Positions 49,340-57,848 of a DNA stretch of 64,000 bases are shown here, one piece after another. The notes under the pieces were generated by a model, which made no database searches, was not told where the DNA came from, and was given only the letters and a program-made list of their open reading frames with translations. Location of the stretch: assembly GCF_017916365.1 (NCBI RefSeq), contig NZ_JAFMSU010000001.1, positions 992,001-1,056,000 of the forward strand, given 5' to 3'. Origin of the DNA: Rufibacter roseolus. GTDB lineage: Bacteria > Bacteroidota > Bacteroidia > Cytophagales > Hymenobacteraceae. Made by a program: the position numbers and the translations under genes. Numbering within the stretch: position 1 is the first letter of the stretch; each line of letters starts with the position of its first letter.

Positions 49340-50068
49340 ATGATTCATTCCTTTCGTAGCCGTGCCGTGCTGGCAGTGGCTTGTATTAGTATCTTAAGCC
49401 TTACCTCGTGCGAGAAAATGCTCCGCGACATGGCCACCAAAACCACCACAGGGGAGAAAAAGCAAACCGCAGACTCTGTGGCGGCCGCCAACGCCCAGGC
49501 CTCTACTGCCGCTTCGGCCAGGGCCAAAGAACCCGAGTACGAGATCACCTATCCCAAAGGATCTAAATACGCAGGCCTCACCCCACCCAAAGGAGTCAAG
49601 GAAAATCCGTTTGAGGAGATTGCCCGTATCTCTGAGGCGCATGCCGGCGAAGCCAACTGGGCCGACAAGCACGCCGATATAAAAGGCGTGTTGCTGCAAA
49701 ACCTGCAGAAAGATTACCTGTTTGTCTTGCAGCAGCAGGCCGCCAACGAGATGCTGCGGCATGAACTGTTCCCGCACTATTACCAGGACATGGGCAATAC
49801 CCGCGTGCTGCTCACCATTGCTTATTATACAGAGCAGTTGGTGGAAGCCAAATCTGAGGATTCAGAGCTGATCTACAAGTGTCTGCGGGCGCTCAAAGGC
49901 CACTGGTCTGATAAGCAGATTGCCGAGGTCGCCTTGGGTACGGCCAAAAGAGTGCAGGCCCGCCCCATCCTGTCGCCCGCAGATACCACCACCCGCAACG
50001 GTAACTACCGCCAGGTGTACGCCCGTGAGCTCAGGAAAATGGCGCAGAAACTATCTGCAAACGCATAA
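49340..50068 (+). CDS. lipoprotein of unknown function, paralogue 2
   Basis: 242 residues with a lipoprotein signal (VLAVACISILSLTSC, Cys at 24) and an Ala/Thr-rich linker. The conserved domain is about half identical to the previous protein: SKYAGLTPPKGVKENPFEEI, KDYLFVLQQQAANEMLRHEL, YTEQLVEAKSEDSELIYKCL and QVYARELRKMAQKL. The two genes are tandem and probably arose by duplication, with one anchored by a membrane helix and one by a lipid. Function is unknown. Confidence 0.75.
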   Translation: MIHSFRSRAVLAVACISILSLTSCEKMLRDMATKTTTGEKKQTADSVAAANAQASTAASARAKEPEYEITYPKGSKYAGLTPPKGVKENPFEEIARISEAHAGEANWADKHADIKGVLLQNLQKDYLFVLQQQAANEMLRHELFPHYYQDMGNTRVLLTIAYYTEQLVEAKSEDSELIYKCLRALKGHWSDKQIAEVALGTAKRVQARPILSPADTTTRNGNYRQVYARELRKMAQKLSANA

Positions 50069-50206
50069 GCCCGGTGAAGGCAACTTTACTGAGTTGTATT
50101 TTGTATTATGAAGGAAGATTTGTTTTTGACTGAAGTGGGCAACTGATAAGTAGTCAATATCTTATAAGATGAGTCTTCTTTTGTGTTAATATGATTAGTA
50201 TAATAT

Positions 50207-51859
50207 ATGACTGAGAAAACAGAGCCTAAGAAAATAGAGAATTCCTTGTTTCAGGTACGCTTGCCGCTCTTCCTGGGCCTGGCCATGGCCGTGGGTATCT
50301 TGGTGGGCGCCACCTTGTTCCAGCCCAGCTCCAACAATCCGCAGGGTACCGCCCGGGGCTATCTTAAGTTCCGGGAGATCCTGAGCTACATTGACCGTGA
50401 GTACGTGGACACGGTGAACACTGAGCATCTCTCTGAGTACGCCATCAACAAGATGCTGGAGAAGCTGGACCCGCATTCTTCCTACATTCCGTCCAAAGAC
50501 CTCACCCTGGCCCATTCTTACCTGGAGAGCGATTTTGACGGCATTGGGGTGGAGTTCAACATCTTCCGGGATACGCTGTACGTGATTGCGCCTTTGAGCG
50601 GAGGACCTTCTGAGCAGGTGGGCATCCAGGCGGGTGACAAAATCCTGAAGGTGAACGGCGAGAACATTGCCGGTGTGAATATCTCTAATGAGGTGGTGTT
50701 CAAAAAGCTACGGGGCCCAAGAGGCTCCAAGGTGAATTTGACGGTACTGCGTCCGCATGAGACCAAACCGGTGCAGTTCACAGTAACGCGCCGCAAAATT
50801 CCGTCCGTATCCGTGGATGCGGGGTACATGGTAGATAACAAGACCGGTTACATCAAAGTGAGTCGTTTCTCTAACGGTACTTATGAGGAATTCAAATCCA
50901 AGCTGACCGCTTTGAAGAAACAAGGCTTGCAGCGCCTCATCCTGGATTTGCGTGATAACCCCGGCGGCTACCTGGACCACGCTACCCGCATGGCCGATGA
51001 GTTCATCGCCGGGAACAAGAAACTGGTGTACACAGACGGCAAAGGCTCTAAGTACGATGCCAACTACTACGCTAAGGTGAAAGGTGATTTTGAACAGGGC
51101 GAACTGATTGTCCTGATCAACGAGGGCAGCGCCTCTGCTTCCGAGATTCTGGCCGGTGCCTTGCAGGACCATGACCGCGCCCTGATCGTGGGTCGCCGTT
51201 CCTTCGGGAAAGGTTTGGTGCAGGTGCCTATTCCCCTTTCTGACGGCGCGGAGCTTCGCCTGACCATCTCCCGCTACTACACGCCAAGCGGCCGTTCCAT
51301 CCAGAAACCGTATGACCCAGAGTCTGCCGAGGATTACGAGATGGACATTGCCAACCGCTACAAGCACGGCGAGTTCTTCAGCCAGGACAGCATAAAGTTC
51401 AATGATTCGCTCAAGTACAAGACCAGCCATGGACGCATTGTCTACGGCGGCGGAGGTATTATGCCAGACGTGTTCGTACCGCGTGACACCACTGACAACA
51501 CCAACCTGCTAACCGAGCTATACCGCAAGAACGTGCTGCGCGAGTATGCCCTTAATTACTTCCGTGATCATCGGCAGCAGCTGGAGAATACTTCTTTGGC
51601 CAGCTTCCAAGAGTCGTTCCAGATCTCGGAGACCATGATGCAGGGGCTCCTGAAAGAAGCCAAGCGCGCTTCCATAAAGGTGGATAGTAAGGAGCTGAAA
51701 AGGTCTGAGAAAACCATCCGCAACAACCTCAAGGCCTTTATTGCCCGCAGCCGTTACGAAGCCGAAGGTTTCTACCCGGTCCTCAACGAGATCGATCCTG
51801 ATTTTCAGCGGGCCCTGGGGCTTTTTGACCAGGCCAAGCACATCAGCTTAGGGAAGTAA
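50207..51859 (+). CDS. S41-family C-terminal processing peptidase (CtpA/Prc-like)
   Basis: 550 residues with an N-terminal membrane anchor (about 14-35), a PDZ domain (about 105-185: GIGVEFNIFRDTLYVIAPLS) and an S41 peptidase domain (about 210-400). Catalytic S310 in NEGSASASEILAG and K335 in RSFGKGLVQ form the Ser/Lys dyad. The C-terminal 150 residues are helical, as in Bacteroidetes Ctp proteases. It acts in the periplasm, trimming or degrading proteins from their C-termini. It is followed by a terminator. Confidence 0.94.
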   Translation: MTEKTEPKKIENSLFQVRLPLFLGLAMAVGILVGATLFQPSSNNPQGTARGYLKFREILSYIDREYVDTVNTEHLSEYAINKMLEKLDPHSSYIPSKDLTLAHSYLESDFDGIGVEFNIFRDTLYVIAPLSGGPSEQVGIQAGDKILKVNGENIAGVNISNEVVFKKLRGPRGSKVNLTVLRPHETKPVQFTVTRRKIPSVSVDAGYMVDNKTGYIKVSRFSNGTYEEFKSKLTALKKQGLQRLILDLRDNPGGYLDHATRMADEFIAGNKKLVYTDGKGSKYDANYYAKVKGDFEQGELIVLINEGSASASEILAGALQDHDRALIVGRRSFGKGLVQVPIPLSDGAELRLTISRYYTPSGRSIQKPYDPESAEDYEMDIANRYKHGEFFSQDSIKFNDSLKYKTSHGRIVYGGGGIMPDVFVPRDTTDNTNLLTELYRKNVLREYALNYFRDHRQQLENTSLASFQESFQISETMMQGLLKEAKRASIKVDSKELKRSEKTIRNNLKAFIARSRYEAEGFYPVLNEIDPDFQRALGLFDQAKHISLGK

Positions 51860-51881
51860 AACTCCCGGGCAGAATAGATTG

Positions 51882-51915
51882 AAAGCGCAGCAGGATTTCC
51901 TGTTGCGCTTTTTGC
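51882..51915 (+). terminator. intrinsic terminator of the S41 gene
   Basis: AAAGCGCAGCAGGA pairs with TCCTGTTGCGCTTT (one G-T wobble), followed by a T-run, 23 nt after the stop. Confidence 0.85.
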
Positions 51916-52010
51916 TTTATGGGAGAGGAAGTGATAACTTATTCGCTCTAAAGCCGAGGTCGAACTCCGGAAGGAAGGCAGACCTGGCCGCAGCCTTGCA
52001 GGATATTTCT

Positions 52011-52045
52011 GTTTCAAAGCCGGTTTAGCCAAAACAGGCCTTAAA
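52011..52045. repeat. dispersed palindrome copy
   Basis: GTTTCAAAGCCGGTTTAGCC, AAAACAGGCCTTAAA. It lies between the S41 and homogentisate dioxygenase genes. Confidence 0.55.
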
Positions 52046-52150
52046 TGCAGAAGACCTTTAGACTGGGTGAATAATTCATCGCTTTGGAAACCGCATTGCG
52101 TACGTGTTTAAAGACATTCAATCCATCACTCCTTCACTCATTGAAAAGGT

Positions 52151-53350
52151 ATGGCCTATTATCATCGGTTAGGAAACATTCCGCGCAAGCGGCACACGCA
52201 GTTCAGGCAACCAGACGGTAGTCTTTACCATGAGCAGTTGGTGGGGACATTGGGTTTCTCGGGCGTTTCCTCGCTGCTCTACCACCAGCACGCGCCCACC
52301 AGGATCACCAAAATTGGGGAGCCGGTGCCCTACGGACCGGTGAAGTCAGATGTGCCGCTGGCGCCTTACCACATTAAACCGTTTAAAAGTGAATCTACTG
52401 GCGAGGACTACCTGGGCGCCCGCAAGACACTCCTGATGAACAAGGACTGCACCATCTCCATCTGCCTTCCGCGCGAGCGCGAGATGACGTACTTCTATAA
52501 GAATGCCCTGGCAGATGAGATTGTCTTCATCCACGAAGGCTCCGGGGAACTGCGGTCGCAGATGGGCCGCCTTGAAGTGGAAGCCGGCGATTACGTGGTC
52601 ATTCCCAGAACCATCATCCACCAGTGGAAATGGAACGAAGGACCGGTGCGTCTGCTCATCACCGAGAGTTTCAGCCCGGTAGAAACCGTGCGGCGCTACC
52701 GCAACCACTTCGGGCAATTGCTTGAGCACAGCCCCTACTGCGAGCGCGACATCCGGCCGCCCCATGAACTTTTGGTAGAAAACGAACCCGGCGATTACCT
52801 GGTTCAGATCAAGAAGGAAGGTTTCCTGCACCAGTACCACTATGATTTCTCACCGCTGGATGTGGTGGGCTGGGACGGCTATTTCTACCCTTACGCGTTC
52901 TCCATCCACGATTTTGAGCCCATCACCGGTCGTATTCACCAGCCACCGCCCGTGCACCAGACCTTTGAAACGCAAGGCTTTGTGGTGTGCTCCTTCGTGC
53001 CCAGGTTGTTCGATTATCATCCATTGGCCATCCCGGCGCCTTACAACCACTCCAACGTAGACTCAGACGAGATCCTGTACTACGTGGCCGGTAACTTCAT
53101 GTCGCGCAAAGGCATAGACATCGCCTCGTTCACCATCCACCCCAGCGGCCTGCCGCACGGTCCGCATCCCGGCACCGTGGAGGCCAGCATCGGCAAAAAA
53201 GAGACCCATGAACTGGCCGTCATGATTGACACCTTCAAACCGCTCTATCTCACCATGGATGCCCTGGACCTGCTGGACCAGAACTACCCCATGAGCTGGA
53301 ACCCAGACGTAACCCCGCAGGCGCCCCGCCCCGCAGATATGATGGAGTAG
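52151..53350 (+). CDS. hmgA: homogentisate 1,2-dioxygenase
   Basis: 399 residues, cytoplasmic. It opens the aromatic ring of homogentisate to maleylacetoacetate in tyrosine/phenylalanine degradation. The cupin fold has the N-terminal signature YHRLGNIPRKRHTQFRQPDG. Iron ligands are expected among H300 and E307 (YNHSNVDSDEILYY) and H336/H339 (SGLPHGPHPG), which match the known His-Glu-His set. Length is close to the bacterial norm. The other pathway genes are not adjacent. Confidence 0.93.
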   Translation: MAYYHRLGNIPRKRHTQFRQPDGSLYHEQLVGTLGFSGVSSLLYHQHAPTRITKIGEPVPYGPVKSDVPLAPYHIKPFKSESTGEDYLGARKTLLMNKDCTISICLPREREMTYFYKNALADEIVFIHEGSGELRSQMGRLEVEAGDYVVIPRTIIHQWKWNEGPVRLLITESFSPVETVRRYRNHFGQLLEHSPYCERDIRPPHELLVENEPGDYLVQIKKEGFLHQYHYDFSPLDVVGWDGYFYPYAFSIHDFEPITGRIHQPPPVHQTFETQGFVVCSFVPRLFDYHPLAIPAPYNHSNVDSDEILYYVAGNFMSRKGIDIASFTIHPSGLPHGPHPGTVEASIGKKETHELAVMIDTFKPLYLTMDALDLLDQNYPMSWNPDVTPQAPRPADMME

Positions 53351-53351
53351 G

Positions 53352-53386
53352 GTTTTAAGAGTGTTTTGAGGAAATCTGGCTGGAAG
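53352..53386. repeat. dispersed palindrome copy
   Basis: GTTTTAAGAGTGTTTTGAGG, AAATCTGGCTGGAA. It begins right after the hmgA stop. Confidence 0.5.
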
Positions 53387-53404
53387 GGAATTTGAAGCCG
53401 GAAA

Positions 53405-53436
53405 CCCTCTGCAAAGAGGGGCTGTTCCGCTTTTTT
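53405..53436 (+). terminator. probable terminator of hmgA
   Basis: CCCTCT pairs with AGAGGG over a GCAA loop. The T-run follows 11 nt later. Confidence 0.55.
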
Positions 53437-53464
53437 ATTACATTTATTTCAAGTAGTTAAACAA

Positions 53465-53932
53465 TTGAGAGTGTATAATTTTATCAAAATTACTGCATGG
53501 TATCAGATTGTAGGCGGGCTTTTCTCTCTTATATATTCTAGTGCATTTTTTATTGAGTCAGATTTATCACGGGAGGGAGAAGTGGCTTGCTTTATATTCA
53601 TGATACTTTATGCTTTAGTTTTTTTTGCAGGAATAGCGCTTTTAAATGAAATTCCCCATGCACTAATGTTCACTTATGTCATGCAGGGGCTCCAAATAAT
53701 TGGTTTCTCAACCTCGGTACTAAGGCTTGAATTTAACTCAGGAGTTCTGCTTTCTCTTTCAATACTTGAACCTTGGAAAATTATATGGGAGTTCGAGTTT
53801 TTAGCAGCTAAATGTAGTTTTGCTTTTTCTAATTCCTTACCCGCGCAGTTATCAATAAACCTTGTTCCTCTATTTATCATTCTGAAACTTTATCGAAGTA
53901 GGTTTCAAATAATGCGGTTTACTAATGGTTAG
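53465..53932 (+). CDS. small membrane protein of unknown function
   Basis: About 155 residues with four membrane helices (IVGGLFSLIYSSAFFI, FIFMILYALVFFAGIAL, FTYVMQGLQIIGFSTSV, LSINLVPLFIILKLY). The start is uncertain: a TTG at 53465 or a GTG at 53471. It is AT-rich compared with its flanks, but no attC-like site is found near it. No family is recognised. Confidence 0.6.
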   Translation: MRVYNFIKITAWYQIVGGLFSLIYSSAFFIESDLSREGEVACFIFMILYALVFFAGIALLNEIPHALMFTYVMQGLQIIGFSTSVLRLEFNSGVLLSLSILEPWKIIWEFEFLAAKCSFAFSNSLPAQLSINLVPLFIILKLYRSRFQIMRFTNG

Positions 53933-53956
53933 CACTTTGTTTTGATTAATTAATGG

Positions 53957-54151
53957 ATGGCCTGGTTTGATTTTTTCATAGGGGTACTGTTACTGGTAAT
54001 TGGCATAACTTCTTTCTATTACCTATAAGGAGAGAAGAAAAATGGATATAAAGATGAGTATGGTCATGGGATAGGGATGTATATTGTTTCTATTGGGATG
54101 ATACTATATGGCTCATTTGAAGTGCTAAGGACCTTGTATGCTTTGATATAA
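53957..54151 (+). pseudogene. two-helix small membrane protein split by an in-frame TAA
   Basis: Reading from the ATG at 53957 gives MAWFDFFIGVLLLVIGITSF then YYL and a TAA at 54026-54028. The same frame continues for 40 codons (GEKKNGYKDEYGHGIGMYIV, then a second hydrophobic stretch ending RTLYALI) to TAA at 54149. Without the stop it would be a 64-residue two-helix protein. Either a recent nonsense mutation or a separately translated 23-residue membrane peptide. Confidence 0.5.
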
Positions 54152-54204
54152 ACTCAATCTTGAGCAAAATGCCTGGAATGGAGAAGGACTTAGATCGAAT
54201 ATCT

Positions 54205-54239
54205 CTCCCGCAAGTTTAGCGACAGCGTAACTTGTGGGT
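54205..54239 (+). repeat. left inverted repeat of the RAYT element
   Basis: 35 nt, perfectly complementary to 54855-54889. It contains an internal CAAGTT/AACTTG hairpin. Just inside lies a 20-nt perfect palindrome, GGTAAGTTTATAAACTTACC (54253-54272 region). Confidence 0.9.
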
Positions 54240-54275
54240 GGCCATTGGGGTAAGTTTATAAACTTACCTTGTTCT

Positions 54276-54824
54276 ATGAGCCGCAGCTACAAAATCAGAG
54301 ACCAACATAAGCTGTATTTTGTCTCCTTTGCTACCGTGCACTGGATTGATGTGTTCACCCGCCGTGACTACAAAGACATATTTGTTGAGAGCTTGAAGTA
54401 CTGCATTATACACAAAGGCTTGGAAGTGTATGCCTGGTGCCTTATGTCTAATCACGTACATCTTATCATTGGCTCAACTGGAGAGAAGCTAGAAGATATC
54501 TTACGAGATCTGAAGCGGCACACTTCTAAAGAATTGACCAAAGCCATTGAGGAAAATATCCAGGAAAGTAGAAGAGAATGGATGCTTTGGATGTTTGAGC
54601 GGGAGGGAAGACGAAATCCAAACAATACAAAGTACCAGTTCTGGCAGCAGGCAAACCATCCTGTTGAGTTAAGCAGCAATGAAATGCTGGAGCAGAGACT
54701 GGCCTATCTTCACAACAACCCGGTAGTGGCAGGCTGGGTGGAGGAGCCGGAGTATTATCTCTACAGTAGTGCCCGCGATTATGCTGGAGTGAAAGGTTTG
54801 GTAGAGGTGATTTTGATAGAGTAG
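54276..54824 (+). CDS. RAYT-family HUH transposase (IS200-like, REP-associated)
   Basis: About 182 residues. The N-terminal MSRSYKIRDQHKLYFVSFAT strand is typical of RAYTs. The HUH metal motif is CLMSNHVHLIIG. The C-terminal region has YLHNNPVVAGWV and the characteristic YYLYSSARDYAG, which contains the catalytic tyrosine region. Such enzymes cut and rejoin single-stranded hairpins. The ATG at 54276 is chosen because the 14 upstream codons lie in the palindromic end. Motifs are intact, so it may be active. Confidence 0.92.
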   Translation: MSRSYKIRDQHKLYFVSFATVHWIDVFTRRDYKDIFVESLKYCIIHKGLEVYAWCLMSNHVHLIIGSTGEKLEDILRDLKRHTSKELTKAIEENIQESRREWMLWMFEREGRRNPNNTKYQFWQQANHPVELSSNEMLEQRLAYLHNNPVVAGWVEEPEYYLYSSARDYAGVKGLVEVILIE

Positions 54825-54854
54825 GACGGAAGTTGATAAACTTCCGCCATGGTT

Positions 54855-54889
54855 ACCCACAAGTTACGCTGTCGCTAAACTTGCGGGAG
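54855..54889 (+). repeat. right inverted repeat of the RAYT element
   Basis: 35 nt, perfect complement of the left repeat at 54205-54239. Immediately inside is the GGAAGTTGATAAACTTCC hairpin. Confidence 0.9.
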
Positions 54890-55023
54890 GTGCGAGTTTT
54901 CCGCCCATTTCCCAAAAAACACCGCCAAAAAGAAACTCCTTTCTATCCCTACCTTTCCCCAGTAGCGTAATACCTTTCTGGTGTTTTATCTTTGCAGCCC
55001 ATTTACTTGTAACGTTTACCGCT

Positions 55024-55404
55024 ATGCGCAAAGACTCACCCGCCAATAAACTGCAGAAGTTGATTGTAGTAGGAGACCGCTTACTCATTAAACCCAAGAG
55101 CACGAAGGAGCAGACCAAAAGCGGATTATTTCTGCCGCCCGGTGTGCAGGAGAAAGAGAAGGTGCAGGAAGGCTACGTGATGCGCGTAGGGCCCGGTTAC
55201 CCCATTCCCGCCGACTACGGCCTGGATGATGAGATCTGGAACCAGGACGAGAAGGAGCAGGTGCGCTACCTGCCGCTGCAGGCCCGCGAAGGCGATTTGG
55301 CCATTTACCTGCAGCGCGATGCCGTGGAAATCAATTACATGGGCGATAAATATTTCATTGTGCCGCAGTCATCGGTGCTGCTGTTGGAGCGCGAAGAAGA
55401 ATAG
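55024..55404 (+). CDS. GroES-like co-chaperone family protein
   Basis: 126 residues of the GroES/cpn10 fold: KLIVVGDRLLIKPKSTKEQT, then a mobile-loop-like segment SGLFLPPGVQEKEKVQEGYV and the C-terminal GDKYFIVPQSSVLLLERE. It is longer than canonical GroES (about 95), with an insertion around GYPIPADYGLDDEIWNQDEK, so it is probably a second, divergent co-chaperone, not the main GroES. No groEL is adjacent. Confidence 0.85.
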   Translation: MRKDSPANKLQKLIVVGDRLLIKPKSTKEQTKSGLFLPPGVQEKEKVQEGYVMRVGPGYPIPADYGLDDEIWNQDEKEQVRYLPLQAREGDLAIYLQRDAVEINYMGDKYFIVPQSSVLLLEREEE

Positions 55405-55430
55405 TCCAAGCCAAAAGAATCATGAATTCC

Positions 55431-55466
55431 GTTTCGGGCCTGTTTTATCTCAAATAAGCCTAAAAC
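55431..55466. repeat. dispersed palindrome copy
   Basis: Exactly 36 nt: GTTTCGGGCCTGTTTTATC, TCAAATAAGCCTAAAAC. It lies downstream of the GroES-like gene. Confidence 0.7.
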
Positions 55467-55478
55467 TATTTCTGGAAG

Positions 55479-55520
55479 TGTTCGCTTTTGAATGATTGTT
55501 GTTCGGAAGCGAACATTTTT
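55479..55520 (+). terminator. probable terminator of the GroES-like gene
   Basis: TGTTCGCTT pairs with AAGCGAACA over a 19-nt loop, followed by TTTTTG. Confidence 0.6.
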
Positions 55521-55702
55521 GTTTTAAGTGTTCAATGCAATTGATTGTAAATCAATAATATATACTCTTGGCATGGCGCTTGTCAAAGAAAGTAACAGGA
55601 ACATTTTCTCAATTGCATGCAACCACCCAAAACGGGGGTTGTCTTTAGATAAAATAGAAAGGGTTCAAGGTACTTGTAAGACATTAACTAAAAAGTCATT
55701 CC

Positions 55703-56995
55703 ATGCGTCCATTTCTGCTTTCCTCCTTCATTGTCTTCGGCTGTCTTAATTTGGTGGCGCCGGTCTATGCCCAAACTTCAGAGGGCGGGCAGAAAACCAC
55801 TACGGCCAGCCGTGAGGAGGTGCGGGTCATCAACGGCACGTTTAGCACCAAAGGCGACAAAGGGGAAACAGTCTACATCACCACCGATGACAACGGGCTG
55901 CGCCTGAAGTTGGTGACCAGTGGAAACGTGACGGTAGCCGAGGATGAGCATTCCATCACCGGCTTGAGCCAGGGCGGGCGTTTTGAGTTCGCGCGGCAGG
56001 AGAAATCTGGGCCGGAGCACAAGGTAGTGCTGGAGAACAATGGCGGCACCCTGGAAGGCAAATACTGGGTTGACGGCGAACCTCAGGACTACGCCACCGC
56101 CGGACAGGTCTGGCTGGCGAAGTACCTGTCCGAGATGGTGTCCAAAACCGGTCTGGGCGCCGAGGCCCGTGCCGCGCGGCTGTACCAGGAAGGTGGCGCC
56201 CAAAAATTGCTGACCTACACCGCAGGGATGGAAGCCGGCTCCGGCCGCACCAAAATGTACAAGTACCTCCTCCGCAGGGAAGACCTGAAACCGGGCGATA
56301 TGCGCTTGCTGTTGGAGCAGGTGGCCCAGGGGAAAACCTCAGACTACGAAGCTGCTTCCATCCTCACCAAGCTTCCCCAGAACTTTCTGCAGAATTCTGA
56401 GACCGCCGAGGCTTACGCCGCTGCCAGTGCTACCATCGGATCAGATTACGAGAAGTCTCGCGTGTTAAGGCATCTTTTGCAGCAGGAGAAACTCTCTGAG
56501 AAAGCCCTTGACAAAACCGCCGAGGCCATTGGCACCATTGGCTCTGACTACGAGAAGGTGAAGGTGCTGCACGCGCTTGCCAGTCGGCCCCAGCTCTCAG
56601 AAAAGCAGTTTGAGTTGTCTATGCGGGCTTTGCAGAACATTTCCTCAGACTACGAGCGCACCAAGGGACTGCAGCCGCTCATGCGCCATGAGCAGCAAGT
56701 GGTCAGGTACTTTGACAGGGTGCTGCCGCTTATCAACAGCATCGGATCTGACTATGAGAAAGCCAAGGCGTACAGCAGCCTGTTGGGCAACTCGCGGCTG
56801 AGCACAAACCAGTACCTGCCTCTGCTCAAAGCCAGCCAAAGCATAAGCTCAGACTACGAAAAGGCCAAGCTGCTCCGCAAGATGGCCCTGCAGCTCCCCA
56901 AAGACGACAAGAAAATAAAAGAAGCGTATTCCCAGGCGGCCAGAACCGTGGGTTCTAAATATGAATACGAAAAGGTAATGGCGGCTTACCAGTAA
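55703..56995 (+). CDS. exported protein with seven SDYEK-type helical repeats
   Basis: 430 residues. Signal peptide (ending APVYAQ), a beta-rich N-terminal domain (about 40-130), then about 200 residues of helical repeats. The repeat unit of about 35 residues starts at SDYEAAS, SDYEKSR, SDYEKVK, SDYERTK, SDYEKAK, SDYEKAK and a final SKYEYEK, each preceded by a small-hydrophobic I(G/S) pair. Similar SDYE repeats occur in BlaR1/M56-linked or hypothetical proteins of other bacteria; here no M56 domain is present. It may be a periplasmic scaffold. Followed by a perfect terminator. Confidence 0.75.
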   Translation: MRPFLLSSFIVFGCLNLVAPVYAQTSEGGQKTTTASREEVRVINGTFSTKGDKGETVYITTDDNGLRLKLVTSGNVTVAEDEHSITGLSQGGRFEFARQEKSGPEHKVVLENNGGTLEGKYWVDGEPQDYATAGQVWLAKYLSEMVSKTGLGAEARAARLYQEGGAQKLLTYTAGMEAGSGRTKMYKYLLRREDLKPGDMRLLLEQVAQGKTSDYEAASILTKLPQNFLQNSETAEAYAAASATIGSDYEKSRVLRHLLQQEKLSEKALDKTAEAIGTIGSDYEKVKVLHALASRPQLSEKQFELSMRALQNISSDYERTKGLQPLMRHEQQVVRYFDRVLPLINSIGSDYEKAKAYSSLLGNSRLSTNQYLPLLKASQSISSDYEKAKLLRKMALQLPKDDKKIKEAYSQAARTVGSKYEYEKVMAAYQ

Positions 56996-57026
56996 GCCGC
57001 TGTCATGTTGGTTGTTTGTAGTGAGC

Positions 57027-57054
57027 CGGCCCCTTTGGGGCCGTTTCCTTTTTT
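57027..57054 (+). terminator. intrinsic terminator
   Basis: CGGCCCC/GGGGCCG perfect stem with a TTT loop and a TTTCCTTTTTT tail, 32 nt after the SDYEK-repeat gene stop. Confidence 0.9.
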
Positions 57055-57064
57055 AGGCGGGTCT

Positions 57065-57098
57065 GTTTCAGGCCTGTTTTTCAGGAAAGAGGTGAAAC
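57065..57098. repeat. dispersed palindrome copy
   Basis: GTTTCAGGCCTGTTTTTC, AGG, AAAGAGGTGAAAC: 34 nt. Confidence 0.65.
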
Positions 57099-57157
57099 CC
57101 CCAAAGTACTGGTGCCAGAAGCAAAAAGGTGATGAGTTAAACGGCTGTTGCAGCTTG

Positions 57158-57182
57158 CCCCCAAGGTCCTTTCAGGATGACA
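57158..57182. repeat. third copy of the TGTCATCCTGAAAGG motif
   Basis: A 25-nt inverted-orientation copy of the inner arm of the 38.6-38.9 kb element (TGTCATCCTGAAAGG then ACCTTGGGGG on the minus strand). Confidence 0.7.
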
Positions 57183-57213
57183 GTATAGGTAAGATGCCAG
57201 AAGGAGAGAACGC

Positions 57214-57741
57214 TCAGGCCTTCCTGAGTTTGCGGTACACCATGATGGCCACCATCAGCAGAACCGATAACCCGATGAAACCCAGCACGCCCCAGGTAGC
57301 GTCCAGGCCATTTTTCAAAACCACCAGAAACACAATGCTCACCAGGAAAAGCGTGGCTACCTCGTTCCAGATGCGCAGGGCGGTGGAGGTTTGCTTTATC
57401 TCGCCGCGCTGGTGCTGTTTGAAGATGCGGTGGCAGTACAGGTGGTAAGCCAGCAACCCAGCCACAAAACCCAGTTTAATCCACAGCCAGGTTGGGATGG
57501 GGTCATAGTAGTGCAAGAGACTCAGGCCCATGATCACGGTGAGTACCGCCGAGGGCCAGGTGATGCCGTACCACAGCCGTTTCTGCATGAGCGCAAACTG
57601 CGTCTGCAGAATGCTTTTCTCGGGCTCCGGTTTAGGGGCCGTTTCGGCGTAATAGACAAATAACCGCACAATGTAGAACAGGCCCGCAAACCAGGTGACC
57701 ACAAAGATGATGTGCAGCGATTTCAGGTAATTATAATCCAT
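57214..57741 (-). CDS. hemJ: protoporphyrinogen IX oxidase HemJ (CopD-family membrane protein)
   Basis: About 175 residues with four to five membrane helices. HemJ landmarks are the first-helix histidine in YLKSLHIIFVVTWFAGLFYI, the RLFVYYAE segment, the second-helix RLWYGITWPSAVLTVIMG and WLWIKLGFVAGLLAYH. HemJ oxidises protoporphyrinogen IX to protoporphyrin IX in heme synthesis. hemB of the same pathway lies at the right edge of the window, on the same strand. The start at 57741 (MDYNYLKSLH) is preferred as closest to the conserved helix; a start at 57762 is also possible. Confidence 0.88.
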   Translation of the reverse strand: MDYNYLKSLHIIFVVTWFAGLFYIVRLFVYYAETAPKPEPEKSILQTQFALMQKRLWYGITWPSAVLTVIMGLSLLHYYDPIPTWLWIKLGFVAGLLAYHLYCHRIFKQHQRGEIKQTSTALRIWNEVATLFLVSIVFLVVLKNGLDATWGVLGFIGLSVLLMVAIMVYRKLRKA

Positions 57742-57848
57742 AACAATATCCGCGAGCGGCATGGCTTTGAAGAGAGCCGCTGCAAAAATGAGGGTTTGTG
57801 CCGGAGAAACCAACGCCCACCAGAATAGAACTGTTTCCCTTAAACTTT

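Larger units (their letters stand above)
54205..54889 (+). mobile_element. REP-associated tyrosine transposase (RAYT) element
   Basis: A 685-bp unit: perfect 35-bp inverted repeats at the ends, inner imperfect palindromes, and one Y1/HUH transposase gene. The layout fits a domesticated or mobile RAYT with its cognate REP-like structures. Confidence 0.85.

Noticed and set aside
55528-55749. 73-codon open frame upstream of the SDYEK-repeat gene
   Set aside because: Overlaps the true signal-peptide start at 55703 in another frame and has no recognisable features.
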